A stretch of 35,774 nucleotides of DNA. It comes from CAYVQE01 sp964633205 (lineage in GTDB: Bacteria > Myxococcota > B64-G9). Under the pieces are notes generated by a model, which saw only the letters and a program-made list of their open reading frames with translations, was not told the DNA's origin and did not search any database. Both the position numbers and the translations under genes were made by a program. Positions 17,954-27,736 of the stretch are shown piece by piece (position 1 is the stretch's first letter; each line of letters starts with the position of its first letter). The stretch covers positions 1-35,774 of the forward strand of contig CAZWFN010000057.1 of NCBI GenBank assembly GCA_964633205.1. Reading direction: 5' to 3'.

Positions 17954-18131
17954 GCAGATCACCCGGTCGGCCACGTCGGCTCGAACTCCCGTCGCGTCTT
18001 CATGCCCCACAGACTCGGTGCCCCACTCCGCGCTGTCAAGCCATCGGGCCCCACCGGCGGACCAGGACGGGACACAACCGCGCGACTGCGTTAGAATCCA
18101 GATCGACGTGAATTCGCTACCGGAGGCTGCG
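17954..18131. other. Divergent intergenic region
   Basis: Together with the 38-codon ORF this fills a 318-bp gap without a firm gene. It holds the plus-strand promoter at 18069-18097, a minus-strand TTGACA at 18039-18034, and the ribosome site CGGAGG at 18121-18126 for the small gene at 18132. Confidence 0.4.
18069..18097 (+). promoter_or_regulatory. Promoter GGGACA-17-TAGAAT for the DUF4215 fragment gene
   Basis: TAGAAT (18092-18097) is one base from consensus and lies 17 bp after GGGACA (18069-18074). The start should be near 18104, giving a leader of about 28 nt with CGGAGG before ATG 18132. The transcript could run on into the histidine kinase gene. Confidence 0.45.
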
Positions 18132-18329
18132 ATGACATCCGAAGAAATCGGCCCGCTGCTGTTGACGCTGGTCGCCTGCGCGCTGGTCGCCGGACCGGCC
18201 GCCGGCCAGGTTTGCGGCGACGGCGTGCTCGACATGGACGAGATCTGCGACGACGGCAACACCACGCCCGGCGACGGCACTCTCGGCGGTGGCTGGCCGG
18301 CCGCAGCTTGCGGAGGCGCGCCGGCGTGA
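18132..18329 (+). CDS. 65-aa exported protein with one truncated myxobacterial Cys-rich (DUF4215) repeat
   Basis: A signal peptide (LLLTLVACALVAGPAAGQ) is followed by CGDGVLDMDEICDDGNTTPG and then DG. This is the start of a DUF4215 'myxococcus cysteine-rich' repeat. The normal repeat goes on with a Cys right after GDG and contains further Cys. Here the frame turns into TLGGGWPAAACGGAPA and stops. The break in a strongly conserved motif suggests a deletion or frame disruption that removed the rest of a longer surface protein. CGGAGG sits 5 nt before the ATG and a good -10 upstream, so it may still be expressed. Confidence 0.6.
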   Translation: MTSEEIGPLLLTLVACALVAGPAAGQVCGDGVLDMDEICDDGNTTPGDGTLGGGWPAAACGGAPA

Positions 18330-18337
18330 ACTGAGCG

Positions 18338-18355
18338 CCCGGGTCTGAACCCCGG
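18338..18355 (+). other. Hairpin upstream of the histidine kinase
   Basis: CCCGGGTCTGAACCCCGG can fold with CCGGG/CCCGG stems. It lies between the truncated DUF4215 gene and the kinase start at 18372. A sequence alike at 16 of 18 bases lies in the leader of the S9 peptidase gene (35642-35625, minus strand). Confidence 0.4.
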
Positions 18356-18371
18356 CGCCATCGGGGGCCCG

Positions 18372-20339
18372 ATGAAGCTGTCCCTGGCCACCAAGATTTT
18401 TCTCGGCTTCAGCCTGGTGCTGACCGTATTCGGCACAGTGCCGGTGTTCGGCCTGATCAAGCTCAACGCCATCCGCGAGCAGATCAACACCGTCAACCGC
18501 GCCCTGCTGCCGCTGAACCGCCTGGTGGCCGAGATCGAGACCCAGCAGGAGACCGCCCGCCGCAGCATCGACAGCATCCTGCGCTTCGACGACATCATCC
18601 TGCAGCGCTCCCTGCTGCAGAACAACCGCCGGGCCTTTCTGCGCAGCATGAACAGCCGCCTGCAGCGGGCCACCGGTGTGCTCGGCCGCATTCCCCGCCA
18701 AGCGCTTTCCGAGCGCGAGGCGCGCTTCGTCGAAGACATCGAGGCGCGCTTCGAGCGGCTGGGCGACCTGACCGCCGAGTTCGATGCCTCCATCCGCTGG
18801 ATTCTGCAGAGCCTGGAGATTCAACCGGCATCGGCCGACGACCTGACCGGTCTGCGCCGCACCGGCCGCCGGCTGGCCCGCGAAGTCCGGATCATCAAGC
18901 TCAAGCTCAAAAACATGGTCACCACCCAGATGCTGATGATCGAGCAGGACGAGAGCTCGGCCATCGGTGTATTGATCTGGTTGACCATTCTGGCCATCGC
19001 CGTGGGCGTCCTGGTCACGGTATTCTCGCTGCTGGCGCTGCGGCCGGTCCGGCGGCTGGCGGCCGCCGCGCGGCGCATCTCGGAGGGCGACTTCAGCCCC
19101 ACGGTGGAGATCACCAGCACCGACGAGTTCGGGTTCTTGACCGGCGAGTTCAACCGCATGGCCCGCTCGCTGCGCCAGCGGGAGGAGCAGCTCATCCGCC
19201 AGCAGGCCCAGCTGGCCGAGGTCAACCGCGAGCTGCGCCAGTCGAGCATCGACCTGGCCCTGGTCAAGCTGTACAACGAGCACATCATCCGCTCCATGCC
19301 CAACGGCGTCCTGGTGGCCGATCGACGCCGCGTCGTCACCACCATCAACCCGGCCGCCGAACGCATGTGGTTCCTCGAGCCACAGCAGGTCGAGGGCCGG
19401 CGCATCGAGGAGCTGACCATCGGCGAAGCGCTGGGAGAGCTGTTGGCCGCCTGGGATCGCGTGCTGCGCGATCAGGAACGGCTGCTGTTCGAGGCGCTCG
19501 AGTTCGAGCATCCGGAGCGGGGGCAGGTGATGGTCGACCTCCACGTCTCGCCGCTGCTGGGCACCGGGGACGACGTGCAGGGCGTGCTGATCGTCGGCGA
19601 GGACGTGACCGAAAAGGTGCGCACCAAGCAGGCTCTGATCCAATCCGAGCGCTTGGCGACCATCGGCCGCATGTCGGCGGTGGTGGCCCATGAGATCCGC
19701 AATCCGCTGAGCTCGATCGGCCTGAACTCGGAGATGCTGCAGGAGGAGTTGGAGGACGGCGGCCCCGAGGCCTTGGCCGAATCCCGCTCCCTGCTCGGCT
19801 CCATCGCCCGCGAGGTCGAACGGCTGACCGAGGTGACCGACGAGTATCTGCGTTTCGCCCGGCTGCCGGAACCCAACCTGCATCCGGAGAACATCAACAG
19901 CCTGCTCGACGATCTGATCGAGTTCATGGCCGGCGAGTTCGACCGCGCCGGCGTCGAGATCGAGCGCGAGCTCGACCCGGCTTTGGCCCCGGTGGCGGCC
20001 GACGAGGCCCAGCTGCGCCAGGCCTTCCTCAACCTGCTTAAAAACTCGACCGAATCGATGGCCGAGGGCGGCGTGCTGACAGTGCGCTCGCGCCAGGAAG
20101 ACGGTCTGGTCCGGATCACCGTGGCCGACACCGGCAAGGGCATCGACGCCGAGAGCCTGGAACGGGTGTTCGAGCCATTTTTCTCGACCCGCAGCGGCGG
20201 GACCGGCCTGGGCCTGTCCCTGACCCAGCAGATCGTGCAGGAGCACGGCGGTGACATCCGCTGCCAGTCGGCCCCGGAGCGCGGCACCGCTTTCGAGATC
20301 GAGCTGCCGGCCTGTCCGCGCGACACGGCCGAAGGCTGA
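18372..20339 (+). CDS. Membrane sensor histidine kinase (HAMP-PAS-HisKA-HATPase)
   Basis: This 655-aa sensor kinase resembles the Ntr group. The first membrane helix is at about 8-30. A helical periplasmic sensor region of about 165 residues follows, then the second helix at 197-223, HAMP at 224-268 and PAS at about 300-410 (SMPNGVLVADRRRVVTTINP). The phosphoacceptor His440 lies in VVAHEIRNPLSS. The ATP domain has N-box NLLKNSTESM (554-563), DTGKGI (586-591) and GTGLGLSLTQQIV (610-622). All catalytic motifs are intact. No response regulator is encoded next to it. Instead a Ser/Thr kinase gene follows after 28 nt, so two phosphorylation systems may share an operon. Confidence 0.92.
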   Translation: MKLSLATKIFLGFSLVLTVFGTVPVFGLIKLNAIREQINTVNRALLPLNRLVAEIETQQETARRSIDSILRFDDIILQRSLLQNNRRAFLRSMNSRLQRATGVLGRIPRQALSEREARFVEDIEARFERLGDLTAEFDASIRWILQSLEIQPASADDLTGLRRTGRRLAREVRIIKLKLKNMVTTQMLMIEQDESSAIGVLIWLTILAIAVGVLVTVFSLLALRPVRRLAAAARRISEGDFSPTVEITSTDEFGFLTGEFNRMARSLRQREEQLIRQQAQLAEVNRELRQSSIDLALVKLYNEHIIRSMPNGVLVADRRRVVTTINPAAERMWFLEPQQVEGRRIEELTIGEALGELLAAWDRVLRDQERLLFEALEFEHPERGQVMVDLHVSPLLGTGDDVQGVLIVGEDVTEKVRTKQALIQSERLATIGRMSAVVAHEIRNPLSSIGLNSEMLQEELEDGGPEALAESRSLLGSIAREVERLTEVTDEYLRFARLPEPNLHPENINSLLDDLIEFMAGEFDRAGVEIERELDPALAPVAADEAQLRQAFLNLLKNSTESMAEGGVLTVRSRQEDGLVRITVADTGKGIDAESLERVFEPFFSTRSGGTGLGLSLTQQIVQEHGGDIRCQSAPERGTAFEIELPACPRDTAEG

Positions 20340-20367
20340 GCGGCCCGGCGGCGGGAGGTTTGCGCGC

Positions 20368-21831
20368 TTGGCGGTAGGCAGACAGTTCGGCCCCTATACG
20401 CTGCAGCGCAAGCTGGCCCGCGGCGGCATGGCCGACATCTTTTTGGCCAGCCGCCGCAGCGCCGCGGGCGAGACCCTGTGCGTCATCAAGATGATGCTAC
20501 CGGCCTCCCTGCGCAACCCGCGGGCCCTGAAGCTGTTTCTGGGAGAAGCCCGCCTGGCCGCCATGCTCGAGCATCCGAACATCGTGCGCATCCTGGAGCT
20601 CGACAGGGTCGACGATTACTACTTCATCGCCATGGAGTACGTCCCCGGAGAGACCTTCTTCCACCTGATTCACCGGGCAGCCCAGGTGGGCCGCCCGCTT
20701 CAAGCCGTCGCGGCGGCCGGCCTCGTCCGCCAGGCCTGCCGCGGGCTGGCCTACGCCCACGCCATGACCGATCCCGAGGGCCGGCCGCTGAACGTGGTCC
20801 ACCGCGACATCAGCCCCTCGAACCTGATGCTGTCGTACCAGGGCCTGGTCAAGCTGCTCGACTTCGGCATCGCCGCCGCCGATACCCGCCGGGCGGTCTT
20901 TGCCAGCGGCAAGGCCGTCGGCAAGTACGGCTACATGTCGCCCGAGCAGTGCCGCGGGCAGCAGGTCGATCGGCGCTCCGACATCTTCTCGCTGGGGGTG
21001 GTGTTCTGGGAGCTGTTGACCGGCACCAGCCTGTTCCCGGGTCGCAACCCACAGGCGATCGCGGCCGCCATCGTCTCCGGCGACACGCCGCCGCCCTCGG
21101 CGGTGCGAAGCGATACGCCCCCGGGTCTGGAGCGGGTGGTCATGCAGGCGCTGGCCCCGTCCCCGCGCGATCGATTCCAGGACGCCACCCGAATGGGCCA
21201 GGCCATCGACGAGGCCCTGGTCGATGAGCCGGCGCCGCTGGATCAGGACGGGCTGGCCGACCTGCTGCGCGATCGGTTCGGCCGGCGGCGGGCGCGCCTG
21301 GCGCGCATCGGCGACGTCGGGCAGAAGATCGAGCTGGCCACGCTGCTGTTCGACGATCTGGAGGCCGAGCCCCCCGGCTCGGCTGAAGACGCAACGGCCG
21401 GCCGCCGGCGGCCGCGGTCGGTGCTGTCGCGGCCGACCCGCATCGTGCTAGGCGTGTCGGTCGCATTGCTGGCCGCGGCCCTGGCCTTCGCCGCCTGGGT
21501 CGCCGGCCTGGGGACCGGCTTCACCGCCCGGCCGCCCGAACCGAGCCCTGCGCCGGTCGCCACCGGTACGCTGTTGATCGACTCGACCCCGCGGGGAGCG
21601 CGCATCTTCATCGACGGCGCGGCCATCGGCCAACGCACCCCGGCCGAGATCGCGGGCATTCCGCTCAACCGCCAGATCGAGATCGGGCTGACCAAGCGGG
21701 GCCTGCCGCGCTGGACCGGCCGGGTCATGCTGGAGGACACACAGCTGCGACGCTTCCACGCCATGCTGGCGGCGCCGGGCGACGGGCCCCGGCCCCACCC
21801 AAGACCGCGGCCCCGGCGCGGGCGCCGCTGA
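20368..21831 (+). CDS. Second transmembrane Ser/Thr protein kinase with PEGA domain
   Basis: This 487-aa protein starts at TTG 20368, nine bases after GGGAGG. An upstream in-frame start would overlap the kinase gene before it and encodes unlikely sequence. Motifs: ARGGMADIF (17-25), Lys41, HRDISPSN (145-152), DFG (165-167) and YMSPEQ (189-194). HRDIS in place of HRDLK puts Ser at the Lys position after HRD. This is common in the Myxococcota kinase family and does not by itself show loss of activity. A membrane helix (LGVSVALLAAALAFAAWVAG) separates the kinase from a PEGA domain (TLLIDSTPRGARIFIDGAAI). The tail is Pro/Arg-rich. It is likely cotranscribed with the histidine kinase and the exported protease-like protein after it. 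Confidence 0.88.
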   Translation: MAVGRQFGPYTLQRKLARGGMADIFLASRRSAAGETLCVIKMMLPASLRNPRALKLFLGEARLAAMLEHPNIVRILELDRVDDYYFIAMEYVPGETFFHLIHRAAQVGRPLQAVAAAGLVRQACRGLAYAHAMTDPEGRPLNVVHRDISPSNLMLSYQGLVKLLDFGIAAADTRRAVFASGKAVGKYGYMSPEQCRGQQVDRRSDIFSLGVVFWELLTGTSLFPGRNPQAIAAAIVSGDTPPPSAVRSDTPPGLERVVMQALAPSPRDRFQDATRMGQAIDEALVDEPAPLDQDGLADLLRDRFGRRRARLARIGDVGQKIELATLLFDDLEAEPPGSAEDATAGRRRPRSVLSRPTRIVLGVSVALLAAALAFAAWVAGLGTGFTARPPEPSPAPVATGTLLIDSTPRGARIFIDGAAIGQRTPAEIAGIPLNRQIEIGLTKRGLPRWTGRVMLEDTQLRRFHAMLAAPGDGPRPHPRPRPRRGRR

Positions 21832-21862
21832 CGGCTGCAGCCTTCGATTGGAGATCGATCGC

Positions 21863-24787
21863 GTGTGCCCGAGACTCCCCTTCGTCCGCTGGCTGATCGC
21901 CGTCGGGTGCGCCGTAGCGCTCGGTTGGCCCGGGCCGGCCGCGGCCCAGGATCCCAGCCTGCACTGGTATACGCTGACCACGCCCCACTTCCATGTCCAC
22001 TACCACGAGGGCCTGGACGCGCTGGGCCAGCGGGTGGGCCGCGTGGCCGAACGGGCCTTGGCCCAGGTGGCGTCCGCGCTGGATCACACTCCCGCCGGGC
22101 GCATCGAGCTGATCGTGGCCGACGGCAGCGACACCGCCAACGGTCTGGCCGCGGTGCTGCCTTACAACCACGTCCTGGTGCTGCCCAACCCACCCGCGGA
22201 CATGAGCGAACTGCAGCACTACGACGATCACATCCGGGTGCTGCTGTTGCACGAGCTGACCCACATCGTGCACATGGATACCATCCGGGGGCTGCCCGCC
22301 TGGGTCAACCGTGTGTTCGGCCGTACGGTGTTCCCCAACGGCGCCCAGCCCGGCTGGTTCACCGAGGGGCTGGCCGTGTTCAACGAATCGGAGCTGTCGC
22401 GCGCCGGCCGCATTCGTTCCAGCCTGTTCCGCATGTTCCTGCGCACCGCGGTGCTGGCCGACCGACTGCCGGCTCTCGATCGCATGGGCGGCTCGTTGCT
22501 GCAGTGGCCTCAGGGAACGGCCTGGTATCTCTATGGAGGCTTTTTCATCGACTTCATCGCCCGGCGTTGCGGAGCCCAGGCATTGACCGCGCTGAGCCAT
22601 CGAATGAGCGGCATGCTGGTGCCCTGGGCGCTCAACGTCGTGGCCCGCCAGGAGCTCGGCACCTCCTATCTGGAGCTGCACCGGCAGTGGCGGCGGGCGC
22701 TGGAGCAGCGCTGCCAGCGGCTGCTGGAGCGGTTGCAGGTCGAAGGTCTGACCCGCTACCGCCGGCTGACGAGGCGCGGTCAACGCCAGCTGCGCCCCCG
22801 CATCAGCCCGGGCGGTAGCCAGGTGCTCTACTACAGCGCCCCGACCGATGCCTGGCCGCGGTTGCGGCTGATCGCGCGCGACGGCCGTCACGACCGCACC
22901 CTGATCGAGGTCACCTCCGGCGGCGGAGCCGCCTTCGGCCCCGACGGCCGCTTCGTCGTCTATAGCCAGGTGGGCGTGATCGATGGGCACTACCGCTACG
23001 ACGATCTCCACCGGCTCGACCTGGAGACGGGCCGCAGCGAGCAGCTGACCGAGGGTGCCCGGGCCCGCGACCCCGACGTGGGGCCCGGTGGCCGGCAGGT
23101 GGTGTTCGTGCGCACCGGGGCCGGGCGCAGCGGTCTGGCCATGCTTCAGCTGCCCGAGCGCACCGTCCGCCCGCTGACACCGATGGAGCCGCGGCGGCAC
23201 TGCTATACGCCACGGCTGTCGCCCGATGGCCGGCGAGTGGTCTACAGCCGCTCCCGCGGCGACGGTGGGCGCGACCTGATGCTGCTCGATGTGGCCAGCG
23301 GCGCCCAACGCGCTCTGCTGACCGACGGGGCCAGCAACCTACAACCGGTGTTCTCGACCGACGGCCAACGGGTGCTGTTCAGCTCCGACCGCACCGGCAT
23401 CTACAACCTCTACGCCTTGAACCTGGGCGATGGGCACCTGCGGCGGCTGACCAACCTGGCCACCGGCGCCTTCTCGCCGGCGCCGGCGCCGGACGGCCGC
23501 GGCCTGGCCTTCGTCATCTACGGCGTCGACGGCTACGATATCGCCTGGCTGCAGCGACCGTTGCCGCCGCTGGCGCTCGATGCGCCGCCCGGCCGCCCGG
23601 CGCCGCCCGCCGCGGCCGGGCGTGGCGCAACGGACGATGGGCCGCCGGCCGCGACCGAGGACTTCCCGGTGGGGCACTACCACCCCTGGTGGACCCTGCT
23701 GCCGCGCTCCTGGTTTCCCACCTGGGGCCAAGATGCCTGGGGCACCACCCTGGGCCTGCTGGTCGGCAGCAGCGACGCGGTCGGCAAGTTGTCCTACCTG
23801 CTGGGGCTGCAGTGGAGCCTGGGCCGCAACCAGCTCTACTTCGACGCCAACCTGACCGCCCGGCTGTTCTACCCCAGCCTGGCGCTGTATGCCGGCCGCC
23901 ACGTCCATCGCCTCTGGAACCAGGCCGCGGTCAACGGCCGGCCCTGGCCCGTCGACCGCGAGGAGATCGTGCTGTTCGGCGAACTGCGCTTCCCCTTTCC
24001 CGAGATCCGCAGCCACCAGAGCCTGTTCCTCAACATCGACTGCCACCTGTTCGATCGCTGGACCGAAGTGCCGCTGGATCCGCTCGACATGCAGCCGCAG
24101 CTGCCGGACGACAGCCCGCTGGTGTGGCTCGGAGTGGGCTGGAACGGATCGCGCACCGAGCGTTACCTTGACTCGATCTCGACCGAGAAGGGCATCGCCG
24201 CCTCGCTGAGCTTGCGCCTGAGCCACCCCGGGCTGGGCTCCGGCTCGCGGCTGGCCGAGGCCCGGCTCTGGCTGCGGGCCTACTGGCCGGTGGTGCCCGA
24301 CTGGCACCACGTGCTGGCCTTCGGCCTGCAAGCCGGCATGGCCATCGGCGACGAACGCCGGCGCGGCCTGTACAGCGTCGGCGGGCTGCCGCTGCGCGAC
24401 CCGCTGCGCGACGCCACCTTCGGCTACCGATACAGCGGGTTGTACCTGCGCGGCTATCCCACCGGGGCCTTCAGCGGCTCGGCCTTCTGGCTGGCCGGGC
24501 TCGAGTACCGCCTGCCGCTGTGGCGCATCCGCCGCGGTCTGTGGACCCTACCGGTGTTCGTCGAGGATCTGCACGCGGCCGCCTTCGTCGACGCCGGCGG
24601 CGCGGCGGCCGAGCCCTCCTGGGCCCGGTTCGTCGACGAGATGCTGCACGTGGGCATCGGCGCCGAGCTGCGCCTGGACCTGCTGCTGGCCTACTACCTG
24701 CCCTTCAGCGTCCGTCTCGGCTACGGCCGCGGCCTCGATGCCGCCGGCACCGACAACTGGTACCTGGTCCTGGGCACGGGGTATTGA
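21863..24787 (+). CDS. Exported gluzincin-like peptidase / beta-propeller / outer-membrane barrel fusion
   Basis: This is a 974-aa protein from GTG 21863, which has GGAG 9 nt upstream. TTG 21848 would add five residues. After a signal peptide (IAVGCAVALGWPGPAAA), residues about 35-270 resemble a peptidase-MA-type zinc protease. HELTH (130-134) supplies two His and a Glu, and GWFTEGLAVF (Glu168) is the likely third ligand. Residues about 290-570 are TolB/WD40-like PD40 repeats (RISPGGSQVLYYSA, RLSPDGRRVVYSRS, FSTDGQRVLFSSD). After a Pro/Ala linker, residues about 620-974 alternate polar and hydrophobic strands (LGLQWSLGRNQLYFDANLTA, VRLGYGRGLD) and end in GTGY, as in BamA/surface-antigen barrels. 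It would be an outer-membrane-anchored protease, with the substrate unknown. Confidence 0.78.
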   Translation: MCPRLPFVRWLIAVGCAVALGWPGPAAAQDPSLHWYTLTTPHFHVHYHEGLDALGQRVGRVAERALAQVASALDHTPAGRIELIVADGSDTANGLAAVLPYNHVLVLPNPPADMSELQHYDDHIRVLLLHELTHIVHMDTIRGLPAWVNRVFGRTVFPNGAQPGWFTEGLAVFNESELSRAGRIRSSLFRMFLRTAVLADRLPALDRMGGSLLQWPQGTAWYLYGGFFIDFIARRCGAQALTALSHRMSGMLVPWALNVVARQELGTSYLELHRQWRRALEQRCQRLLERLQVEGLTRYRRLTRRGQRQLRPRISPGGSQVLYYSAPTDAWPRLRLIARDGRHDRTLIEVTSGGGAAFGPDGRFVVYSQVGVIDGHYRYDDLHRLDLETGRSEQLTEGARARDPDVGPGGRQVVFVRTGAGRSGLAMLQLPERTVRPLTPMEPRRHCYTPRLSPDGRRVVYSRSRGDGGRDLMLLDVASGAQRALLTDGASNLQPVFSTDGQRVLFSSDRTGIYNLYALNLGDGHLRRLTNLATGAFSPAPAPDGRGLAFVIYGVDGYDIAWLQRPLPPLALDAPPGRPAPPAAAGRGATDDGPPAATEDFPVGHYHPWWTLLPRSWFPTWGQDAWGTTLGLLVGSSDAVGKLSYLLGLQWSLGRNQLYFDANLTARLFYPSLALYAGRHVHRLWNQAAVNGRPWPVDREEIVLFGELRFPFPEIRSHQSLFLNIDCHLFDRWTEVPLDPLDMQPQLPDDSPLVWLGVGWNGSRTERYLDSISTEKGIAASLSLRLSHPGLGSGSRLAEARLWLRAYWPVVPDWHHVLAFGLQAGMAIGDERRRGLYSVGGLPLRDPLRDATFGYRYSGLYLRGYPTGAFSGSAFWLAGLEYRLPLWRIRRGLWTLPVFVEDLHAAAFVDAGGAAAEPSWARFVDEMLHVGIGAELRLDLLLAYYLPFSVRLGYGRGLDAAGTDNWYLVLGTGY

Positions 24788-24824
24788 TCGTCGATCCGGA
24801 GGGGTTCCCCCGGCGGCCCACTGG

Positions 24825-24832
24825 TATACAAT
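24825..24832 (+). promoter_or_regulatory. Extended -10 (TGG-TATACAAT) before the first NTT/HEAT gene
   Basis: TATACAAT with TGG directly upstream lies eight bases before ATG 24841. The transcript would be leaderless or nearly so, and no ribosome site is visible. There is no good -35. This could give the transporter genes a start separate from the upstream protease gene. Confidence 0.5.
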
Positions 24833-24840
24833 GGTCGGCC

Positions 24841-27693
24841 ATGGGTGCCAGCGCCAGACAGATACAGCGGCTGCTGACCAGCCTGCTGCGGATCCGCGCC
24901 GGCGAGGGTCACAAGACCGGGCTGATGTTCGGCATCATGCTGTGCGCGGTCGGCACCTTCATCACCGGCCGCGTCGCCCGCGACGCCCTGTTTCTGACCC
25001 GCTACTCGGTCGACTATCTGCCGTACCTCTATCTCTGGATCGGCCTCGGCGTCAGCGTCCAGTCCTACCTTTTCTCGCACATCGTCGACCGCTTCCGGCG
25101 CGACCGGTTGCTGAAGGTGAGCCTGGCGGTGATGACCGGGCTGTTCCTGCTGGCCCGACTGGCCCTGCTGTGGGTGGGCGATTGGTTCTACCCGCTGCTC
25201 TACGTGCTGGTCGAGTTGATCGGCAGCCTGTTGATCATCCAGGCCTGGACCCTGGCCAACGAGGTCTTCGACACCCGCCAGGCCAAGCGCCTGTTCGGCG
25301 TGGTGGGCGCCGGCGGGGTGGTCTCCTCGGTGGTGGTCGGCTTCGCCATCCGCGGCTCCGTCAAGTGGGTGGGTACAGAAAACCTGTTGTTCGTCTGCTC
25401 CGGTTTGCTGATCGTCTGCCTGTGGTTGGTCCACCGGCTCTCGACCACCTGCCGGGAAGAGCTGCTGGCCAACCTGACCGGAGTGCGCCGCGACATCCGC
25501 GCCCGCATCTCGCTGTTCGCGGACTGGAAGCGCATCTTCGCCCACCGGCACCTGGTGTTCGTGGCCGGGCTGGTGGCGGCTCTGGTCATGGTCATGACCT
25601 TCGTCGACTGGCAATTCAAGGTCACCGCCCGCTACGCCTACCTCAACCGAGAGGAGCAGCTGGCCGGCTTCTTCGGCCTGTTCTACGGCCTGACCGGGGT
25701 GCTGAACATCTTCGTCCAGACCCTGGCCACCGGCCGCATCCTGGAACGCTTCGGTGTGCTGGCGTCGCTGCTGCTGCTGCCGCTGGCGCTGACCACCGGA
25801 GCGGTCTGCTGGTTGGCCGTGCCGGCGCTATGGAGCGCCACCCTGCTCAAGGGTGCCGACGCCACCCTGCGCTACACCGTCAACGATGCCACCGTCCAGT
25901 TGCTGTACCTGCCCGTGCCGTCGCACCTGCGCGGCCGGGCCAAAGCATTCGTCGACGGCATCATCCGGCCGCTGGCGATCGGCCTGGCCGGCATCAGCCT
26001 GGCCTGGCTGACTCCCTTGCTGCCGGCCCGGGCCTTCGGCTGGATCGTGCTGGCCCTGCTGGGCATCTGGATCGCCCTGACCTTCGCCGTGCGCCGCGAG
26101 TACCTGCAATCGCTGGTCAACACGCTGCGCTCGCGCCGGCTCGACCTCGACAGCGAGTCCAGCCTGGTGCCGGACCAGGCTGCCAGCCAGGCGCTGCGCC
26201 GGGCGCTCGATGACCGCGACGAACAAAACGTGCTCCACGCGCTGGAGATGATCCCCTACACATCCAGGACGGACTGGGGCGAACCGCTGGTGGCCCTGGC
26301 CAAGCACCGCTCGCCGCGCTTGCGGGCCAAGGCGGTTTCGCTGCTCGGCGAGTTGGGCTCGCTGCAGCATGGTCCGGTGGTGCACGCCCGGCTGCGCGAT
26401 CGCAATCCGGATGTGGTGGCGGCGGCCATCGACGCCTACTGTGCCATCGGCCGGGAACGGGCCGTGCGCACCATCACCTCTTTTCTCGAGCACGACAGCC
26501 AGCGGGTGCGTTCGGCCGCCGTGGTCGGGCTCATCCGCTACGGTGGTCTGGACGGTGTGCTCAGCTCGGCCGAGCAGCTCAAGAACCTGCTCGAGAGCGA
26601 TGTGGCCGATGAGCGGGCCGCCGGTGCCCGCATCCTGGGCAAGATCCAGGTCAAAAACTTCTACCACCCGCTGCTGCGCTTGATGGCCGACAGCGAGCCC
26701 GAGGTGCGCCGGGCCGCCATCTGGGCGGCTGGCCGCATACAGAGCCCGGAGCTGATGCCGGCGCTGATCTACCGGACCGAGTCGCCGGCCACCCGGGCAC
26801 CGGCCTCCGAGGCGCTGGTGGCCATCGGCCCGCCGGCCGTGCCGTTGCTGCGGCGGGTGCTGGCCAACCGGGACGAGTCGCTGGCCGCCCGCAGCGCGGT
26901 GCCGCCCATCCTGGCCCGCATCGGCGACCAGGAGGCCATGGACGCGCTGCAGACCGCGCTGGCCGCCACCGACCCCCGGCTGCGCGGCTGCGTGCTCGAA
27001 GGGGTGCACCGCCTGCGCTTGCGGCGGCCTCACCTTAAAGTCGATGCCGCCCGGGTGGCCGCGGCGCTGCGGGCCGAGGTGGTCAACCTCTACCACCACG
27101 CCTTCTTGTTGGCCGACCTGGCTGTCGATGCGCAATCGCTGTTGGCCGATGTCCTGGCCCAGCGCCGCCGCGAGACCATCGGGCGGATCTTCCGTTTGCT
27201 GGGCTGTCTGTATCCGGTGCGGCCGATCGACGCCGTCTTGGCCAATCTGGCCTCGTTCCGACCCAGCGCCCGAGCCAACGCCCTCGAGGTGCTCGACAAC
27301 CTGCTGGACAAGGACCACAAGCGCTGGCTGCTGCCGGCGCTCGACCCCTGCCTGCAACACGAACAAGAGGCGATCGGCAGCGAGGTGTTCGGGCTGGGAC
27401 ACTGCCCGCGCCGGCAACGGCTGGCGAACCTGGTCGCCGCCAGCGACCCCTGGCTGGCGACCTGTGCCATCTACCAGGCCGGCCTGCAGACCGACACCGA
27501 GCTGATCGACCAGATTGCGGAAAGCACCACGGCCGACGATGCGCTGGTGCGCGAGACCGCGTTGCTGGTGCTATCGCGGCTGGCGCCGGATGCGCGCTGG
27601 CGGTCGGCCGCCGAGCGCCACCTGCGCGATCCGGCCCGGCAGGTGCGCCGGCTGGCGAGCTGGCTTTGCCGGGCGACCGAGCCGGCGCCGGCC
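24841..27693 (+). CDS. NTT (ATP/ADP antiporter)-like membrane protein fused to HEAT repeats, copy 1
   Basis: This is a 951-aa protein (stop codon at 27694-27696). Residues about 25-425 form roughly 12 membrane helices. Blocks such as RVARDALFLTRYSVDYLPYL, WTLANEVFDTRQAKRLFG, RYAYLNREEQLAGFFGLFYG and LRYTVNDATVQLLYLPV are typical of the bacterial Npt1/TlcA-like nucleotide transporter family (MFS superfamily). Residues about 440-945 are soluble HEAT-like helical repeats (LRAKAVSLLGELGS, VRSAAVVGLIRYGG, VRRAAIWAAGRIQS). HEAT-fused relatives occur in free-living bacteria, where neither substrate nor role is established. It may move nucleotides, or sense and scaffold. It is followed after 40 nt by a paralogue of the same architecture. 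Confidence 0.8.
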
Positions 27694-27736
27694 TGAGCCG
27701 AGAGAGGTTGTCGAACACCGCGGAGGAGGTGGGAAG

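Noticed and set aside
18117..20246. 709-codon minus-strand frame opposite the histidine kinase
   Set aside because: The plus strand encodes every histidine-kinase motif, and the antisense product is low-complexity (H, Q, L, G).
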